Source: Saccharofermentans sp. (GTDB lineage Bacteria > Bacillota > Clostridia > Saccharofermentanales > Saccharofermentanaceae). From it: a stretch of DNA of 64,000 nucleotides. A model generated the notes under the pieces. It did no database searches. It was given only the letters and a program-made list of their open reading frames with translations, and had not been told where the DNA came from. Of this stretch, positions 26,706 to 35,189 are shown piece by piece (position 1 is the stretch's first letter; every line of letters starts with the position of its first letter). A program made the translations under genes and the position numbers. The stretch lies in contig JAKSRD010000001.1 of the NCBI GenBank assembly GCA_024403795.1, positions 1-64,000 on the forward strand, read 5' to 3'.

Positions 26706-28726
26706 TACTTCTTCCCCTTCAGTTCGATGATGATGTCTCTGATCTCGGCAGCCTTCTCAAAATCAAGATCCTTGGCCGCCTTGGTCATCTCTATCGTAAG
26801 CTTATCGATAAGCTTGTTATTCTCTTCTTCGGTACCGCCGGAGACACCTTCGTTAATGAGTCGTGCAGCATCAATACCGCCCTTCTTCGAAGTCTTACCG
26901 CGGCTCTTGTTCCCTGACGTATCCTTACTGTTCTCCGAGACGATATCAAAGACATCCCTGACAGCCTTTTTGATGGTCTTCGGAGTAATGCCGTGAGCCT
27001 CGTTATATTCCTTCTGGATATTCCTTCGACGGTTAGTCTCAGACACGGCGTTCATCATGGAATCAGTTACTTCATCGGCATATAGGATAACCTTACCATG
27101 GTCATTCCTCGCACATCTTCCGATAATCTGGATAAGAGATCTCTCGGATCTCAGGAAGCCCTCTTTATCAGCATCTAAGATCATCAGGCAGGATACTTCC
27201 GGAAGGTCGATTCCTTCTCGCAGCAAGTTGATGCCTACGATTACATCTATCTCGTCATTACGCAGCTGATTCAGTATCTGCATTCGTTCAACGGTCTTGA
27301 TATCAGAATGAAGATAAGTAACTCTGACATCCTCTTTCTTAAGGAAATCTGTCAGATCTTCCGCCATTCGCTTTGTAAGTGTCATAATAAGGCTCTTATC
27401 GCCTCTCTCCTTCTGAGCTCTAAGCTCGGAAAGGATATCTTCGATCTGCCCTTCAACGGGACGAATGAATATCTCCGGTTCCAAAAGGCCCGTCGGTCTG
27501 ATCACCTGTTCAACGATCTTTTCCGAATGTTCTTTCTCGTAATCGGCAGGTGTCGCACTTACAAAAACGGTCTGACCCATTCTCTGTTCGAATTCGTTGA
27601 ACTTCAGCGGTCTGTTATCGAATGCGGAAGGAAGTCTGAAGCCGTATTGGACAAGCATCTCTTTCCTCGATCTGTCACCGTTATACATCGCTCCGACTTG
27701 AGGAACTGTCTGGTGAGACTCATCGATAAACATAAGGAAATCATCCGGGAAGAAATCCATAAGAGTACACGGCGGTTCACCGGCTTCTCTTCCGGCAATA
27801 TGTCTTGAGTAGTTCTCGATTCCTTTACAAAAACCGGTCTCCCTGAGCATGTCCATGTCGTAACGGGTGCGTTGTTCAAGTCTGTATGCGGCGATCATAT
27901 CACCTGCATCACGAAGCTCTTTGAGTCTTACTTCGAGTTCAGCTTCGATCCTGTCGATCGCGGTGTTGAGCTTTGCTCTTCCCGTTGCATAGTGAGATGC
28001 CGGGAACAACTCGATATAATCCTTCGTGAACTCCGTCTTGCCGCTTACTGCATCAACATAACTGATCTTATCTATCTCATCGCCGAAGAAGCTTATCCTG
28101 GTAAGTGTGTGCTCAGAATCAGGAGTCCAGATGTCTATGACATCTCCCTTGCGTCTGAAGCATCCTCTGGAGAGGTCAAAATCATTACGCGTATACTGCA
28201 TGTTAATGAGCTGAGCCATAACATTATCCATCGGGATCTCAAGACCTGTCTCCAGCATTAGCGCCAGCGAGAGATAGTCCTCTTTCTCACCGATTCCGTA
28301 TATGCACGATACCGAAGCGACAATAATAACATCGTCCCTTGTAAGCAACGACTTAGTAGCTTCGTGTCGCATACGGTCGATCTCATCATTGATCGATGAA
28401 TCCTTCTCGATATAAGTATCCGTTGCAGCTATATAAGCTTCCGGCTGATAGTAATCGTAATATGAGATGAAATACTCAACGGCATTCTCAGGAAACAATT
28501 CCTTGAATTCAGCATACAGCTGACCTGCCAGTGTCTTGTTATGCGCCAGTACAAGCGTTGGTCTCTGAACCTTCTCGATTATGTTGGCCATGGTAAATGT
28601 CTTACCCGAACCGGTTACGCCGAGAAGGGTCTGACCCCTCTTACCTTCCTTGATTCCCTCAACTAATGAAGCAATCGCTTCGGGCTGATCACCCGATGGT
28701 TTGTAATCCGATACAAGCTTGAACAT
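26705..28726 (-). CDS. uvrB: Excinuclease ABC subunit B
   Basis: Damage-verifying helicase-like subunit of nucleotide excision repair. Key features of the 673 residues: GVTGSGKTFTMAN (Walker A), the beta-hairpin segment YYDYYQPEAYIA, DESHQT (Walker B), helicase motifs with IGRCARN, and a C-terminal UVR domain (KDLDFEKAAEIRDII) that contacts UvrC or UvrA. uvrA and uvrC are not adjacent. It heads the uvrB-dnaE-sirtuin gene set; its own ribosome site (AGG) is weak. Confidence 0.97.
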   Translation of the reverse strand: MFKLVSDYKPSGDQPEAIASLVEGIKEGKRGQTLLGVTGSGKTFTMANIIEKVQRPTLVLAHNKTLAGQLYAEFKELFPENAVEYFISYYDYYQPEAYIAATDTYIEKDSSINDEIDRMRHEATKSLLTRDDVIIVASVSCIYGIGEKEDYLSLALMLETGLEIPMDNVMAQLINMQYTRNDFDLSRGCFRRKGDVIDIWTPDSEHTLTRISFFGDEIDKISYVDAVSGKTEFTKDYIELFPASHYATGRAKLNTAIDRIEAELEVRLKELRDAGDMIAAYRLEQRTRYDMDMLRETGFCKGIENYSRHIAGREAGEPPCTLMDFFPDDFLMFIDESHQTVPQVGAMYNGDRSRKEMLVQYGFRLPSAFDNRPLKFNEFEQRMGQTVFVSATPADYEKEHSEKIVEQVIRPTGLLEPEIFIRPVEGQIEDILSELRAQKERGDKSLIMTLTKRMAEDLTDFLKKEDVRVTYLHSDIKTVERMQILNQLRNDEIDVIVGINLLREGIDLPEVSCLMILDADKEGFLRSERSLIQIIGRCARNDHGKVILYADEVTDSMMNAVSETNRRRNIQKEYNEAHGITPKTIKKAVRDVFDIVSENSKDTSGNKSRGKTSKKGGIDAARLINEGVSGGTEEENNKLIDKLTIEMTKAAKDLDFEKAAEIRDIIIELKGKK

Positions 28727-28814
28727 AACCGTTAACCTAAAACCTTAAATACATGATGAAACTTTATGCGATAATTGTAGAACGTTTGTTCTATATATGC
28801 AATACTGTAGCTCC

Positions 28815-29735
28815 TCATTGGCCGCAAAACCGAACGGCATCAACAAGCTCCATTATACGTTCTTTTGAGGGTGCTTTTGTACCCTCTGTCTCTGCCTCCG
28901 CAGAAGCCATTGCTACACACATGGCAAATATGTCGGAAGACGGCATTTTTGTCTCAAAAGCATAAGCAAGACCTGCCGTCATAGCATCCCCGCAGCCCGT
29001 CGTACAATGAACATCTACATCGAGCGCTTTTGAGTATACGGGAACAGAATCTACGCCGGCAAAAACAGAACCGTTCTTTCCCATTGATATGATGCAGTGT
29101 GTCACGCCTTCAGACACGATCCTTGCCGCTTCTCTTAATGCTGTCTCAACGTCATCGGCGAAGCCGAGTTCCTCACATGTCGGTTTAACTGCATAGGGCT
29201 TTGCCTTAAGTCCTTCCAAGAGAAATTCTCCCGAACAATCAAGAATCATTTTTACGCCTTCTACAGTGCTGAGGCTCCTGATAAGATCCGCATAGATGTC
29301 CGAAGGTGAACCGTGCGGCGGTCTTCCCGATATCACGACCGTATCGCCCGAAGTAAGTCTGCCGCTGACAGAAGTCTTCAACAATTCAACTGAAGCTTTG
29401 TCGTACACAGGACCGTCACCGTTGATGTCAGTTGTTATTCCGTTCCCATCAGTAATCTTTATGTTCGTCCTTGTATTTCCCGAAGGATAAGTAACACTCA
29501 AAACTTCAAATTCGTCTTTGAGCATATCCTGAAGTCTCTCTCCGTCAGTGCCGCAAAAGCCTGCACACACGACCGATTCAACGCCCAGCGCCTTAAGATA
29601 TTTGGATACATTAATGCCTTTGCCGCCGGCTTCGGCATTCATACCGTAAGACTTGTTTATTCTGCCGGCCGCAAGTCCGTCCTTCACAAAAAGGCTCACA
29701 TCGATCGCAGGATTAAGTGTAACGGTATAGATCAT
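28815..29735 (-). CDS. PfkB-family sugar kinase, probably 1-phosphofructokinase
   Basis: A 306-residue ribokinase-fold kinase. It starts with VTLNPAIDVSLFV and has AGGKGINVSKYLKALG for substrate binding, the DCSGE region, ISMGKNGS and the anion-hole/catalytic-base motif TTGCGDAMTAGLAYAF. This pattern is that of 1-phosphofructokinase or tagatose-6-phosphate kinase. No fructose PTS or FruR lies beside it, so the substrate is open. It begins four bases after the stop of the DNA alkylation repair gene. Confidence 0.85.
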   Translation of the reverse strand: MIYTVTLNPAIDVSLFVKDGLAAGRINKSYGMNAEAGGKGINVSKYLKALGVESVVCAGFCGTDGERLQDMLKDEFEVLSVTYPSGNTRTNIKITDGNGITTDINGDGPVYDKASVELLKTSVSGRLTSGDTVVISGRPPHGSPSDIYADLIRSLSTVEGVKMILDCSGEFLLEGLKAKPYAVKPTCEELGFADDVETALREAARIVSEGVTHCIISMGKNGSVFAGVDSVPVYSKALDVDVHCTTGCGDAMTAGLAYAFETKMPSSDIFAMCVAMASAEAETEGTKAPSKERIMELVDAVRFCGQ

Positions 29736-29739
29736 AAGT

Positions 29740-30429
29740 TCACGCTTTCCTTCTGAGTGTCTTGAGATATTCCTTCTGTTCGGGAGTTATCCTGTAACTT
29801 TCTACGGCCTTCTGAATGGTCTTATTATGAGTCCATCTGTCCAGTCTGCATTTCTCGATATAAGGTACCGTTGCCTCGTACTGCTTGGCAAGTGCCGTGG
29901 CAAAGTACCAGGCGATCATCATGTTGACATAATACTCATCGGAACGGATTTTCGAGACCTTGGAAAGATAAGCTTTGTCAAAATCATCATCAAGGAAAAA
30001 TGTCATGAGCATGTCAATGGCAACACGCTTCGTATACGTAAGATCCGATTCGATCCACTTATCGATGTAACTCAGTAAAAGCTGTTTGTTCTTACGCAGA
30101 CATTTAGGCGAGAGTGAATCAGAGGTCGCCCAGTTATCCACATAAGGAAGAAAAGCATCCATCAATTCGAGACAATGTCCCGCGTCTTTCACTGACGAGA
30201 TCACATACGCGTGGAGCATGTCCTCATCGTAATACTTGTGCGGAAGATCTGCGAGAAAAACCGAGACGTCATCTCTTTGCGCAATGGTCTTGGCAAGCTT
30301 ACGAAGTTCCGGAACTCTGACACCGATTATGCGTGCCGGATCTACGGACGGCACCGATCTGCTCTGGAATTCCTGATATCCCGGATCCTGAAGCTTGAAT
30401 AACTCCTCACGAATCTCATCAATAACCAT
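29740..30429 (-). CDS. AlkD-like DNA alkylation repair protein
   Basis: A 229-residue HEAT-repeat-like protein of the DNA alkylation repair family, whose AlkD members excise bulky or charged alkylated bases without base flipping. Recognisable pieces are RIIGVRVPELRKLAK, FLPYVDNWATSDSL (the WxxxD active-site region) and VAIDMLMTFFLDDDF. It is the middle gene of a short minus-strand set with a DUF212 protein and a PfkB kinase, each separated by fewer than seven bases. Enzymatic activity is not proven by the sequence. Confidence 0.88.
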   Translation of the reverse strand: MVIDEIREELFKLQDPGYQEFQSRSVPSVDPARIIGVRVPELRKLAKTIAQRDDVSVFLADLPHKYYDEDMLHAYVISSVKDAGHCLELMDAFLPYVDNWATSDSLSPKCLRKNKQLLLSYIDKWIESDLTYTKRVAIDMLMTFFLDDDFDKAYLSKVSKIRSDEYYVNMMIAWYFATALAKQYEATVPYIEKCRLDRWTHNKTIQKAVESYRITPEQKEYLKTLRRKA

Positions 30430-30435
30430 GAGAAA

Positions 30436-30897
30436 TCAGAAGAACAGATACATCAATATAGCGGTAGCGGTACCGAGAATGCCTCCGCAGATAACCTGCA
30501 ACGGCGTGTGACCGAGGAGTTCCTTGAGCTTCTCTTCGTTAGGAAGATCTGCGCCCGTAACCCTCTCGAAAACTTCCGCCATGACATTCAGGAGCTGAGC
30601 CTGTTTTCCGGCCTGATATCTTACGTTCATTGCATCGTGCATGACAACTATCGCAACGATCATCGCAATGGCAAACAGCGCCGAATCAAATCCTTCATAA
30701 AGTCCCGTAGCGATTGCAACTGAAGTAACTGTGGCAGAATGTCCGCTCGGCATGCCGCCGTCACCGAACAATCTCTCAATACTGAACTGCTTTGTCAGGA
30801 TCAAGTTACTGATGCACTTTAATACCTGTGCAAGAAACCACGATACAACACCGACTATCAATATTCTGTTTGTAATTATCTGCAGGAATAACTCCAT
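30436..30897 (-). CDS. Divergent PAP2-family (DUF212) membrane protein
   Basis: A 153-residue membrane protein of the DUF212 family (YuiD in Bacillus), distantly related to PAP2 phosphatases. GDGGMPSGHSATVTSVA carries the PSGH motif and VVMHDAMNVRYQAGKQA the second conserved block; about four hydrophobic segments are present. A lipid phosphatase role is suggested by homology only. GAGGGG precedes the ATG. Confidence 0.87.
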   Translation of the reverse strand: MELFLQIITNRILIVGVVSWFLAQVLKCISNLILTKQFSIERLFGDGGMPSGHSATVTSVAIATGLYEGFDSALFAIAMIVAIVVMHDAMNVRYQAGKQAQLLNVMAEVFERVTGADLPNEEKLKELLGHTPLQVICGGILGTATAILMYLFF

Positions 30898-30972
30898 ACT
30901 ATCCCCTCATGTCCTTTAGCTTCATACATTCTACCCCATAAGACTCAAAATATAAATTGTGAGATTGTTAAC

Positions 30973-31006
30973 AAAAAAGATGCCGCAGACTCACATCTGC
31001 GGCATC
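30973..31006 (-). terminator. Terminator of the rplU-prp-rpmA-obg operon
   Basis: A perfect 11-bp stem (30979-30989 with 30996-31006, GATGCCGCAGA type) with a 6-base loop is followed on the minus strand by six T. It lies about 130 bases after the obg stop. Confidence 0.88.
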
Positions 31007-31133
31007 CTTACAAACAAACTCAAAACTTAAATGAAGTGGTCTCGTCTTTACACTTGTATAATACATAAGCACTATGGCAAGACGAGGTAACATTTGTTAA
31101 CAGTTTGTGAATAAAGGCCTCCAATTATGGCAA

Positions 31134-32408
31134 TTAGTCATAATAGTCGAATTCCAGGTCGCATACTTTGACTGTATCGCCCTCTTTTACGCCCGCTTTC
31201 TTAAGTTCTTCGATAACGCCCGAATTCTCAAGAGTTCTCTGGAAGAAGTTCATGGATTCCGTGTCTTCGAAGTTAGTAGAATTAAAGATCTTCTCTATCC
31301 ACTTGCCGGTAACTTCATAGATTCCGTCATGAATAATGACTTCAAATTTCTTGCCTTCTTCAAAGGTATAAACCTTCTCGCCGCCCTCTGCTACATCGTG
31401 CAGTACCGTAGGGGGAAGCTTGGACACTGTCTCCGTAATCTTGTCAGAGAGCTCCTCGATTCCGACATGACCGGCTGCCGAGACAACAAATATGTCTTCG
31501 TAGCCCATTTCTTTCACATTGTTCACGAATTCCTGGATCTCTTCATCGGTTACGCCGTCACATTTATTGCCGACTACTATCTGAGGTCTTGAAGCAAGCT
31601 CTGCACTGAATTCGGAGAGCTCGTTATTGATCGTCTTGAAATCCTCAATGGGATCTCTTCCGTCAGCACCGGACAGATCGACAACATGAATAAGAAGTCT
31701 TGTTCTCTCAATGTGTCGCAGAAAATCATGCCCCAATCCTGCACCCTCATGAGCATTCTCTATGATGCCGGGAATATCGGCAATGATATAAGAGAAATCA
31801 TCCTTGGTGACAACACCGAGAACGGGTTCCAGCGTTGTAAACGGATAATCGGCTATCTTCGGCTTCGCTCTCGTAAGAACGGAAAGGAGAGTTGATTTAC
31901 CGGCATTAGGGAAGCCTACAAGACCACAATCCGCAATGAGCTTCAACTCGATGGCAAGATCTCTTTCTTCGCCTGCAGTACCCGGTGTGGCAAACTGAGG
32001 AGCCTGCCTTACTGAATTTGCATAGTGCATGTTTCCGAGACCGCCCTTACCGCCTTTTGCAACAACTACCTTCTGGCCGGCTTCGGTAAGATCTGCGATG
32101 ACTTCACCTGTAGCAATATCCTTTACGACTGTGCCGACAGGAACGCCGATAATAAGATCCTCACCTCGTTTGCCATACATCTTCTTAGCCATTCCCTTGC
32201 CGCCGTTAGCAGCAATGAACTTATGCTTGAATCTGAAGTTCTGAAGGCTGGTCAGATTCGGCGCAGCCTGCAATATGACATTACCGCCGTTGCCGCCGTC
32301 TCCGCCGTCAGGACCGCCGTTGGTAATGTATTTCTCGGTATGGAAGCTTAAAGCTCCGTTACCGCCGTCTCCGGCCTTTACATAAATCTTCGAGTGATCA
32401 ATAAACAT
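31134..32408 (-). CDS. obg: GTPase Obg
   Basis: Essential ribosome-associated GTPase involved in 50S assembly and stress control. The 424 residues show the glycine-rich Obg fold (VKAGDGGNGALSF, GGPDGGDGGNGG), the G domain with GFPNAGKSTLL (P loop), DIPG and NKCD, and the C-terminal OCT domain (FEVIIHDGIYEVTGKWIEK). The start at 32408 is chosen because AGGGAGA lies six bases upstream and the alignment begins at MFIDHSKIYVKAGD. It follows rpmA, the usual neighbour in Firmicutes. Confidence 0.96.
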   Translation of the reverse strand: MFIDHSKIYVKAGDGGNGALSFHTEKYITNGGPDGGDGGNGGNVILQAAPNLTSLQNFRFKHKFIAANGGKGMAKKMYGKRGEDLIIGVPVGTVVKDIATGEVIADLTEAGQKVVVAKGGKGGLGNMHYANSVRQAPQFATPGTAGEERDLAIELKLIADCGLVGFPNAGKSTLLSVLTRAKPKIADYPFTTLEPVLGVVTKDDFSYIIADIPGIIENAHEGAGLGHDFLRHIERTRLLIHVVDLSGADGRDPIEDFKTINNELSEFSAELASRPQIVVGNKCDGVTDEEIQEFVNNVKEMGYEDIFVVSAAGHVGIEELSDKITETVSKLPPTVLHDVAEGGEKVYTFEEGKKFEVIIHDGIYEVTGKWIEKIFNSTNFEDTESMNFFQRTLENSGVIEELKKAGVKEGDTVKVCDLEFDYYD

Positions 32409-32490
32409 CAAAATTCTCCCTGAAAACAAGAGCAGTCCGATCGCATAATGCGACAGACTGCTCCACTAGCTTTCTTAACTGAATGCCTGA

Positions 32491-32772
32491 TCAGGCTACA
32501 GGATAAACGCTAACCTGCTTCTTATCCTTGCCCAAACGCTCGTACTTGACTGTACCGTCAATCTTAGCGAAAAGTGTGTCATCAGATCCGATTCCTACGT
32601 TTGTTCCGGGATGGATCTTTGTACCACGCTGTCTGACAAGAATATTGCCGGCCAGAACTGACTGTCCGTCACCTTTCTTCGCTCCTAATCTCTTGGACTG
32701 GGACTCACGGCCGTTCTTGGTGGAACCCATTCCCTTCTTATGTGCGAAGAGCTGTAAATTAAACTTAATCAT
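32491..32772 (-). CDS. rpmA: Ribosomal protein bL27 with cleavable N-terminus
   Basis: Large-subunit protein whose N-terminal tail reaches the peptidyl-transferase centre. The 93 residues start [24 protein letters not shown] followed by HKKG is the processing site found in Firmicutes, where the first residues must be removed by Prp. The body ([36 protein letters not shown]) is standard. GGAGG lies seven bases before the ATG, within the 3' end of prp. Confidence 0.96.
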   Translation of the reverse strand: MIKFNLQLFAHKKGMGSTKNGRESQSKRLGAKKGDGQSVLAGNILVRQRGTKIHPGTNVGIGSDDTLFAKIDGTVKYERLGKDKKQVSVYPVA

Positions 32773-32774
32773 AA

Positions 32775-33146
32775 TTACACCTCCGGTGTTCTTGAATTAA
32801 TAATCTCTACGTACTTGTGCTTCTTATCGTTGTATTCTCTTGCTATTCCGATAAGTCCCAATTCGCAGGTCCTCATTATTATCTGAGCTCTGTCCTTGGT
32901 CTCATCGTTCCCCAGATCGGGTACCGCTATCCTCAGATTAACATCTTCTGTACCTTCACCGACAATCCTGAAAAATGATTCGCTGTCATAACCGCAAATA
33001 TCTTCCAAAGCACTTGCCGCAGTAAAAAGGAGTGTTGATACTCCGCTGCATACAATGTCTCTTCCGGGGTCATCGAATCCCGCATGTCCGCTTGCATATA
33101 TGCCGCGGATCGAGGATCCTTCACTGTCTACGATAACGGAAATCAT
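32775..33146 (-). CDS. prp: Ribosomal-processing cysteine protease Prp
   Basis: Cleaves the N-terminal extension of bL27. The 123-residue protein has the catalytic histidine and cysteine in [18 protein letters not shown], the defining motif of the family (previously DUF464). It lies between rplU and rpmA, two bases before rpmA, so enzyme and substrate are made from the same message. Confidence 0.93.
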   Translation of the reverse strand: MISVIVDSEGSSIRGIYASGHAGFDDPGRDIVCSGVSTLLFTAASALEDICGYDSESFFRIVGEGTEDVNLRIAVPDLGNDETKDRAQIIMRTCELGLIGIAREYNDKKHKYVEIINSRTPEV

Positions 33147-33164
33147 AAAGCGTAAAGCCTCTGA

Positions 33165-33467
33165 TTAAACGTTGATAGCAGAAATACGTACACGTGTATA
33201 AGGCTGTCTGTGGCCGTTCTTTCTACGGTAACCCTTCTTTGCCTTGTACTTAGCGACGATAACCTTCTTGTTCTTGCCCTGCTTAACGATCTCGCCTGTA
33301 ACAGTAGCCTTAACATCTCCTGCTACGATACCGTTGTCATCAGATACAGCAAGTACTTCTTCGAAAGTAACCTGGCTGCCAGCCTCACCTTCAAGCTTCT
33401 CAACGAAGATCTCATCGTCTACAGAAACCTTGTACTGCTTGCCGCCTGTCTTAATAACTGCGTACAT
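33165..33467 (-). CDS. rplU: Ribosomal protein bL21
   Basis: A 100-residue large-subunit protein: [15 protein letters not shown] at the front and [20 protein letters not shown] at the back are diagnostic. The start at 33467 has GGAGG eight bases upstream; a longer upstream frame would have no ribosome site. First gene of the rplU-prp-rpmA-obg operon. Confidence 0.96.
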   Translation of the reverse strand: MYAVIKTGGKQYKVSVDDEIFVEKLEGEAGSQVTFEEVLAVSDDNGIVAGDVKATVTGEIVKQGKNKKVIVAKYKAKKGYRRKNGHRQPYTRVRISAINV

Positions 33468-33565
33468 TATTCGTTCCTCCTGTTCTTCCAGTCTCGCTGC
33501 TTTACCCAAGGCAGCGCTCAAAAAAAAGCGCATTTAAAAGAGCCCGTCGCATGCGGTCACCCGCG
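33468..33565 (-). ncRNA. Structured 5' leader of rplU (candidate L21 leader)
   Basis: The transcribed leader of about 95 bases holds two perfect stems: GCGG-GTGA-CCGC (33553-33564, a GNRA-type loop) and CGCTGC...GCAGCG (33495-33516), the latter ending about 15 bases before the ribosome site. Firmicute rplU genes commonly carry an autoregulatory L21 leader; I match it by position and structure only. Confidence 0.45.
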
Positions 33566-33566
33566 T

Positions 33567-33596
33567 ATAATAACACCACCGGTGAGTCAAAGTCAA
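33567..33596 (-). promoter_or_regulatory. Sigma-A promoter of rplU operon
   Basis: Minus strand TTGACT (33596-33591), an 18-base spacer and TATTAT (33572-33567), about 100 bases before the rplU start. Confidence 0.65.
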
Positions 33597-33608
33597 CAGC
33601 TAATTATA

Positions 33609-35189
33609 TTAAAAGAGCTTATTTGATACGGGCAGGCCTGCAACCAATACGATCAAGGCTGCCACTATGCCGAATATAAGTCCGGTTATCTCATAAAAAT
33701 CCGATATGCGCTTAATGGGAGTAACGCATAAAAACGGGATCACTCCGATAAGGATACCGGAGAATGAGGCCTTGACCAGATCGGTATTACCCTGAATTAA
33801 TCCCAATGTCATTAAAGTTGCCGAAGGGATCAAAACCTCTGCAAAATAGACCGGGCTTCCGAAGTAAGCCGTCGGTCCCTGACCGGAGAACCTTGATTTC
33901 TTGTCCGCATAGATCAAAGCTACGGCAGAAAGGCTCATTATGACAAGCACAAGGAGTGCCGCAACCGGATCAGCTCTTGTCTTCAATGTTCTCTCGATAT
34001 TTGTAAGATCAAGAACAGAAGCAATGATTATCATCAATTCCAGAAGACCGATCAGTATCGATACCAGGAACAGCGTCGGACCGTTATCCTTACGAGCATA
34101 CTTAACCTTTTTGGAAGCCAGGAGCTTTATCTGGGCAAATGCCATCAGAGCAATAATACCTATCGGCGCGTATAGCGCAATGTATTTTGCCCAATTCTTC
34201 GTGTAAGGGATAAATGTCATTACGGATCCAGTAAGTGCGATCCACGCGGCAACACCCAAGAAGATGATGGCGCCGAGGCTGTCGCGCCCCTTAAGTTCCC
34301 TTGACCCCTTATCCGGAACGGACACAGGCACCATAAACAGGAAGAATGCCAGTGCCGCTACTGCAACGAACTCGGCAAGCACCAAAGCTATCGTCCAATA
34401 CTTAACTCTTGCGAGCGAATATCCTCTTCCAAAGGTCGTACCGAGGTACTGCGAGAGTTCTCCCCTGAACGATGCCGAAGGCAAAAGAACATTAACTCCG
34501 AACTTGGAAGACGAAAGCGACAGATATCTCATCTGATTAGGAGATGCGTACACCTTTGAAGGGAAGATCTTTCCTCTTGTTGTAGGATGACCATACAGCG
34601 TATCAACTCCGGATATCTTCTCGAAGATCATCTGAGCGCCGTTCAGTTCTCCCGAAGTCTCAGCCTTTGTATCAAAACCGAATATCGCACAGGGAACGCC
34701 CGGATAATCGTTGGTATATCCTTCAAGCGAAGCATTTCCGGGATACTCCGGATCGACCAGAACATATCCGAGTATGTTATCCGAACGTGTCTTCAAAAGA
34801 TCGTTCATCACCTTGAATGCATCTTTTCCTATGGCGCATACGACCACATCCTTCTCGGCATAGTCCTCGGGAAGTCCATACACATAGCCTGTCTCGGCAC
34901 TGTGGTAATCAGGCTCGATTATCTCCAGTCCGAAGCCCGCCGAAGCAAGATCATTTCGCAAAGAGACTGCGGGAATGTTACTGCCGTCAGAATAGATCAG
35001 AAGCGTCTTGGAATTGTTCCAGGCGCCCTTCCATGAGATCGCATAAAGGACGAACAAAAGGATCGCCATGGCAAACGAGAGCACAAGAGCAACCCACGCA
35101 TACTTCGGTATCTTTGTAGGACGAAGTTTACGGAAGCCGTATTGCGGAGCAATGTGTTCTTCTTGCTGTCTGTCGGAATTCTTCTTCAT
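33609..35189 (-). CDS. Polytopic membrane protein of unknown function after murC
   Basis: I do not recognise this 526-residue protein. A basic cytoplasmic N-terminus is followed by one membrane segment (WVALVLSFAMAILLFVLYAI, about 31-50), an extracytoplasmic alpha/beta-looking domain (about 55-265; VVVCAIGKDAFKVMNDLL and GVPCAIFGFDTKAETSGEL resemble Rossmann-like strands) and then some eight further membrane segments to the C-terminus. The ATG overlaps the murC stop as TAATG, so the two are translated together and a role in envelope or peptidoglycan work is plausible. It could bind an extracellular ligand; no catalytic motif is evident. Confidence 0.7.
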   Translation of the reverse strand: MKKNSDRQQEEHIAPQYGFRKLRPTKIPKYAWVALVLSFAMAILLFVLYAISWKGAWNNSKTLLIYSDGSNIPAVSLRNDLASAGFGLEIIEPDYHSAETGYVYGLPEDYAEKDVVVCAIGKDAFKVMNDLLKTRSDNILGYVLVDPEYPGNASLEGYTNDYPGVPCAIFGFDTKAETSGELNGAQMIFEKISGVDTLYGHPTTRGKIFPSKVYASPNQMRYLSLSSSKFGVNVLLPSASFRGELSQYLGTTFGRGYSLARVKYWTIALVLAEFVAVAALAFFLFMVPVSVPDKGSRELKGRDSLGAIIFLGVAAWIALTGSVMTFIPYTKNWAKYIALYAPIGIIALMAFAQIKLLASKKVKYARKDNGPTLFLVSILIGLLELMIIIASVLDLTNIERTLKTRADPVAALLVLVIMSLSAVALIYADKKSRFSGQGPTAYFGSPVYFAEVLIPSATLMTLGLIQGNTDLVKASFSGILIGVIPFLCVTPIKRISDFYEITGLIFGIVAALIVLVAGLPVSNKLF

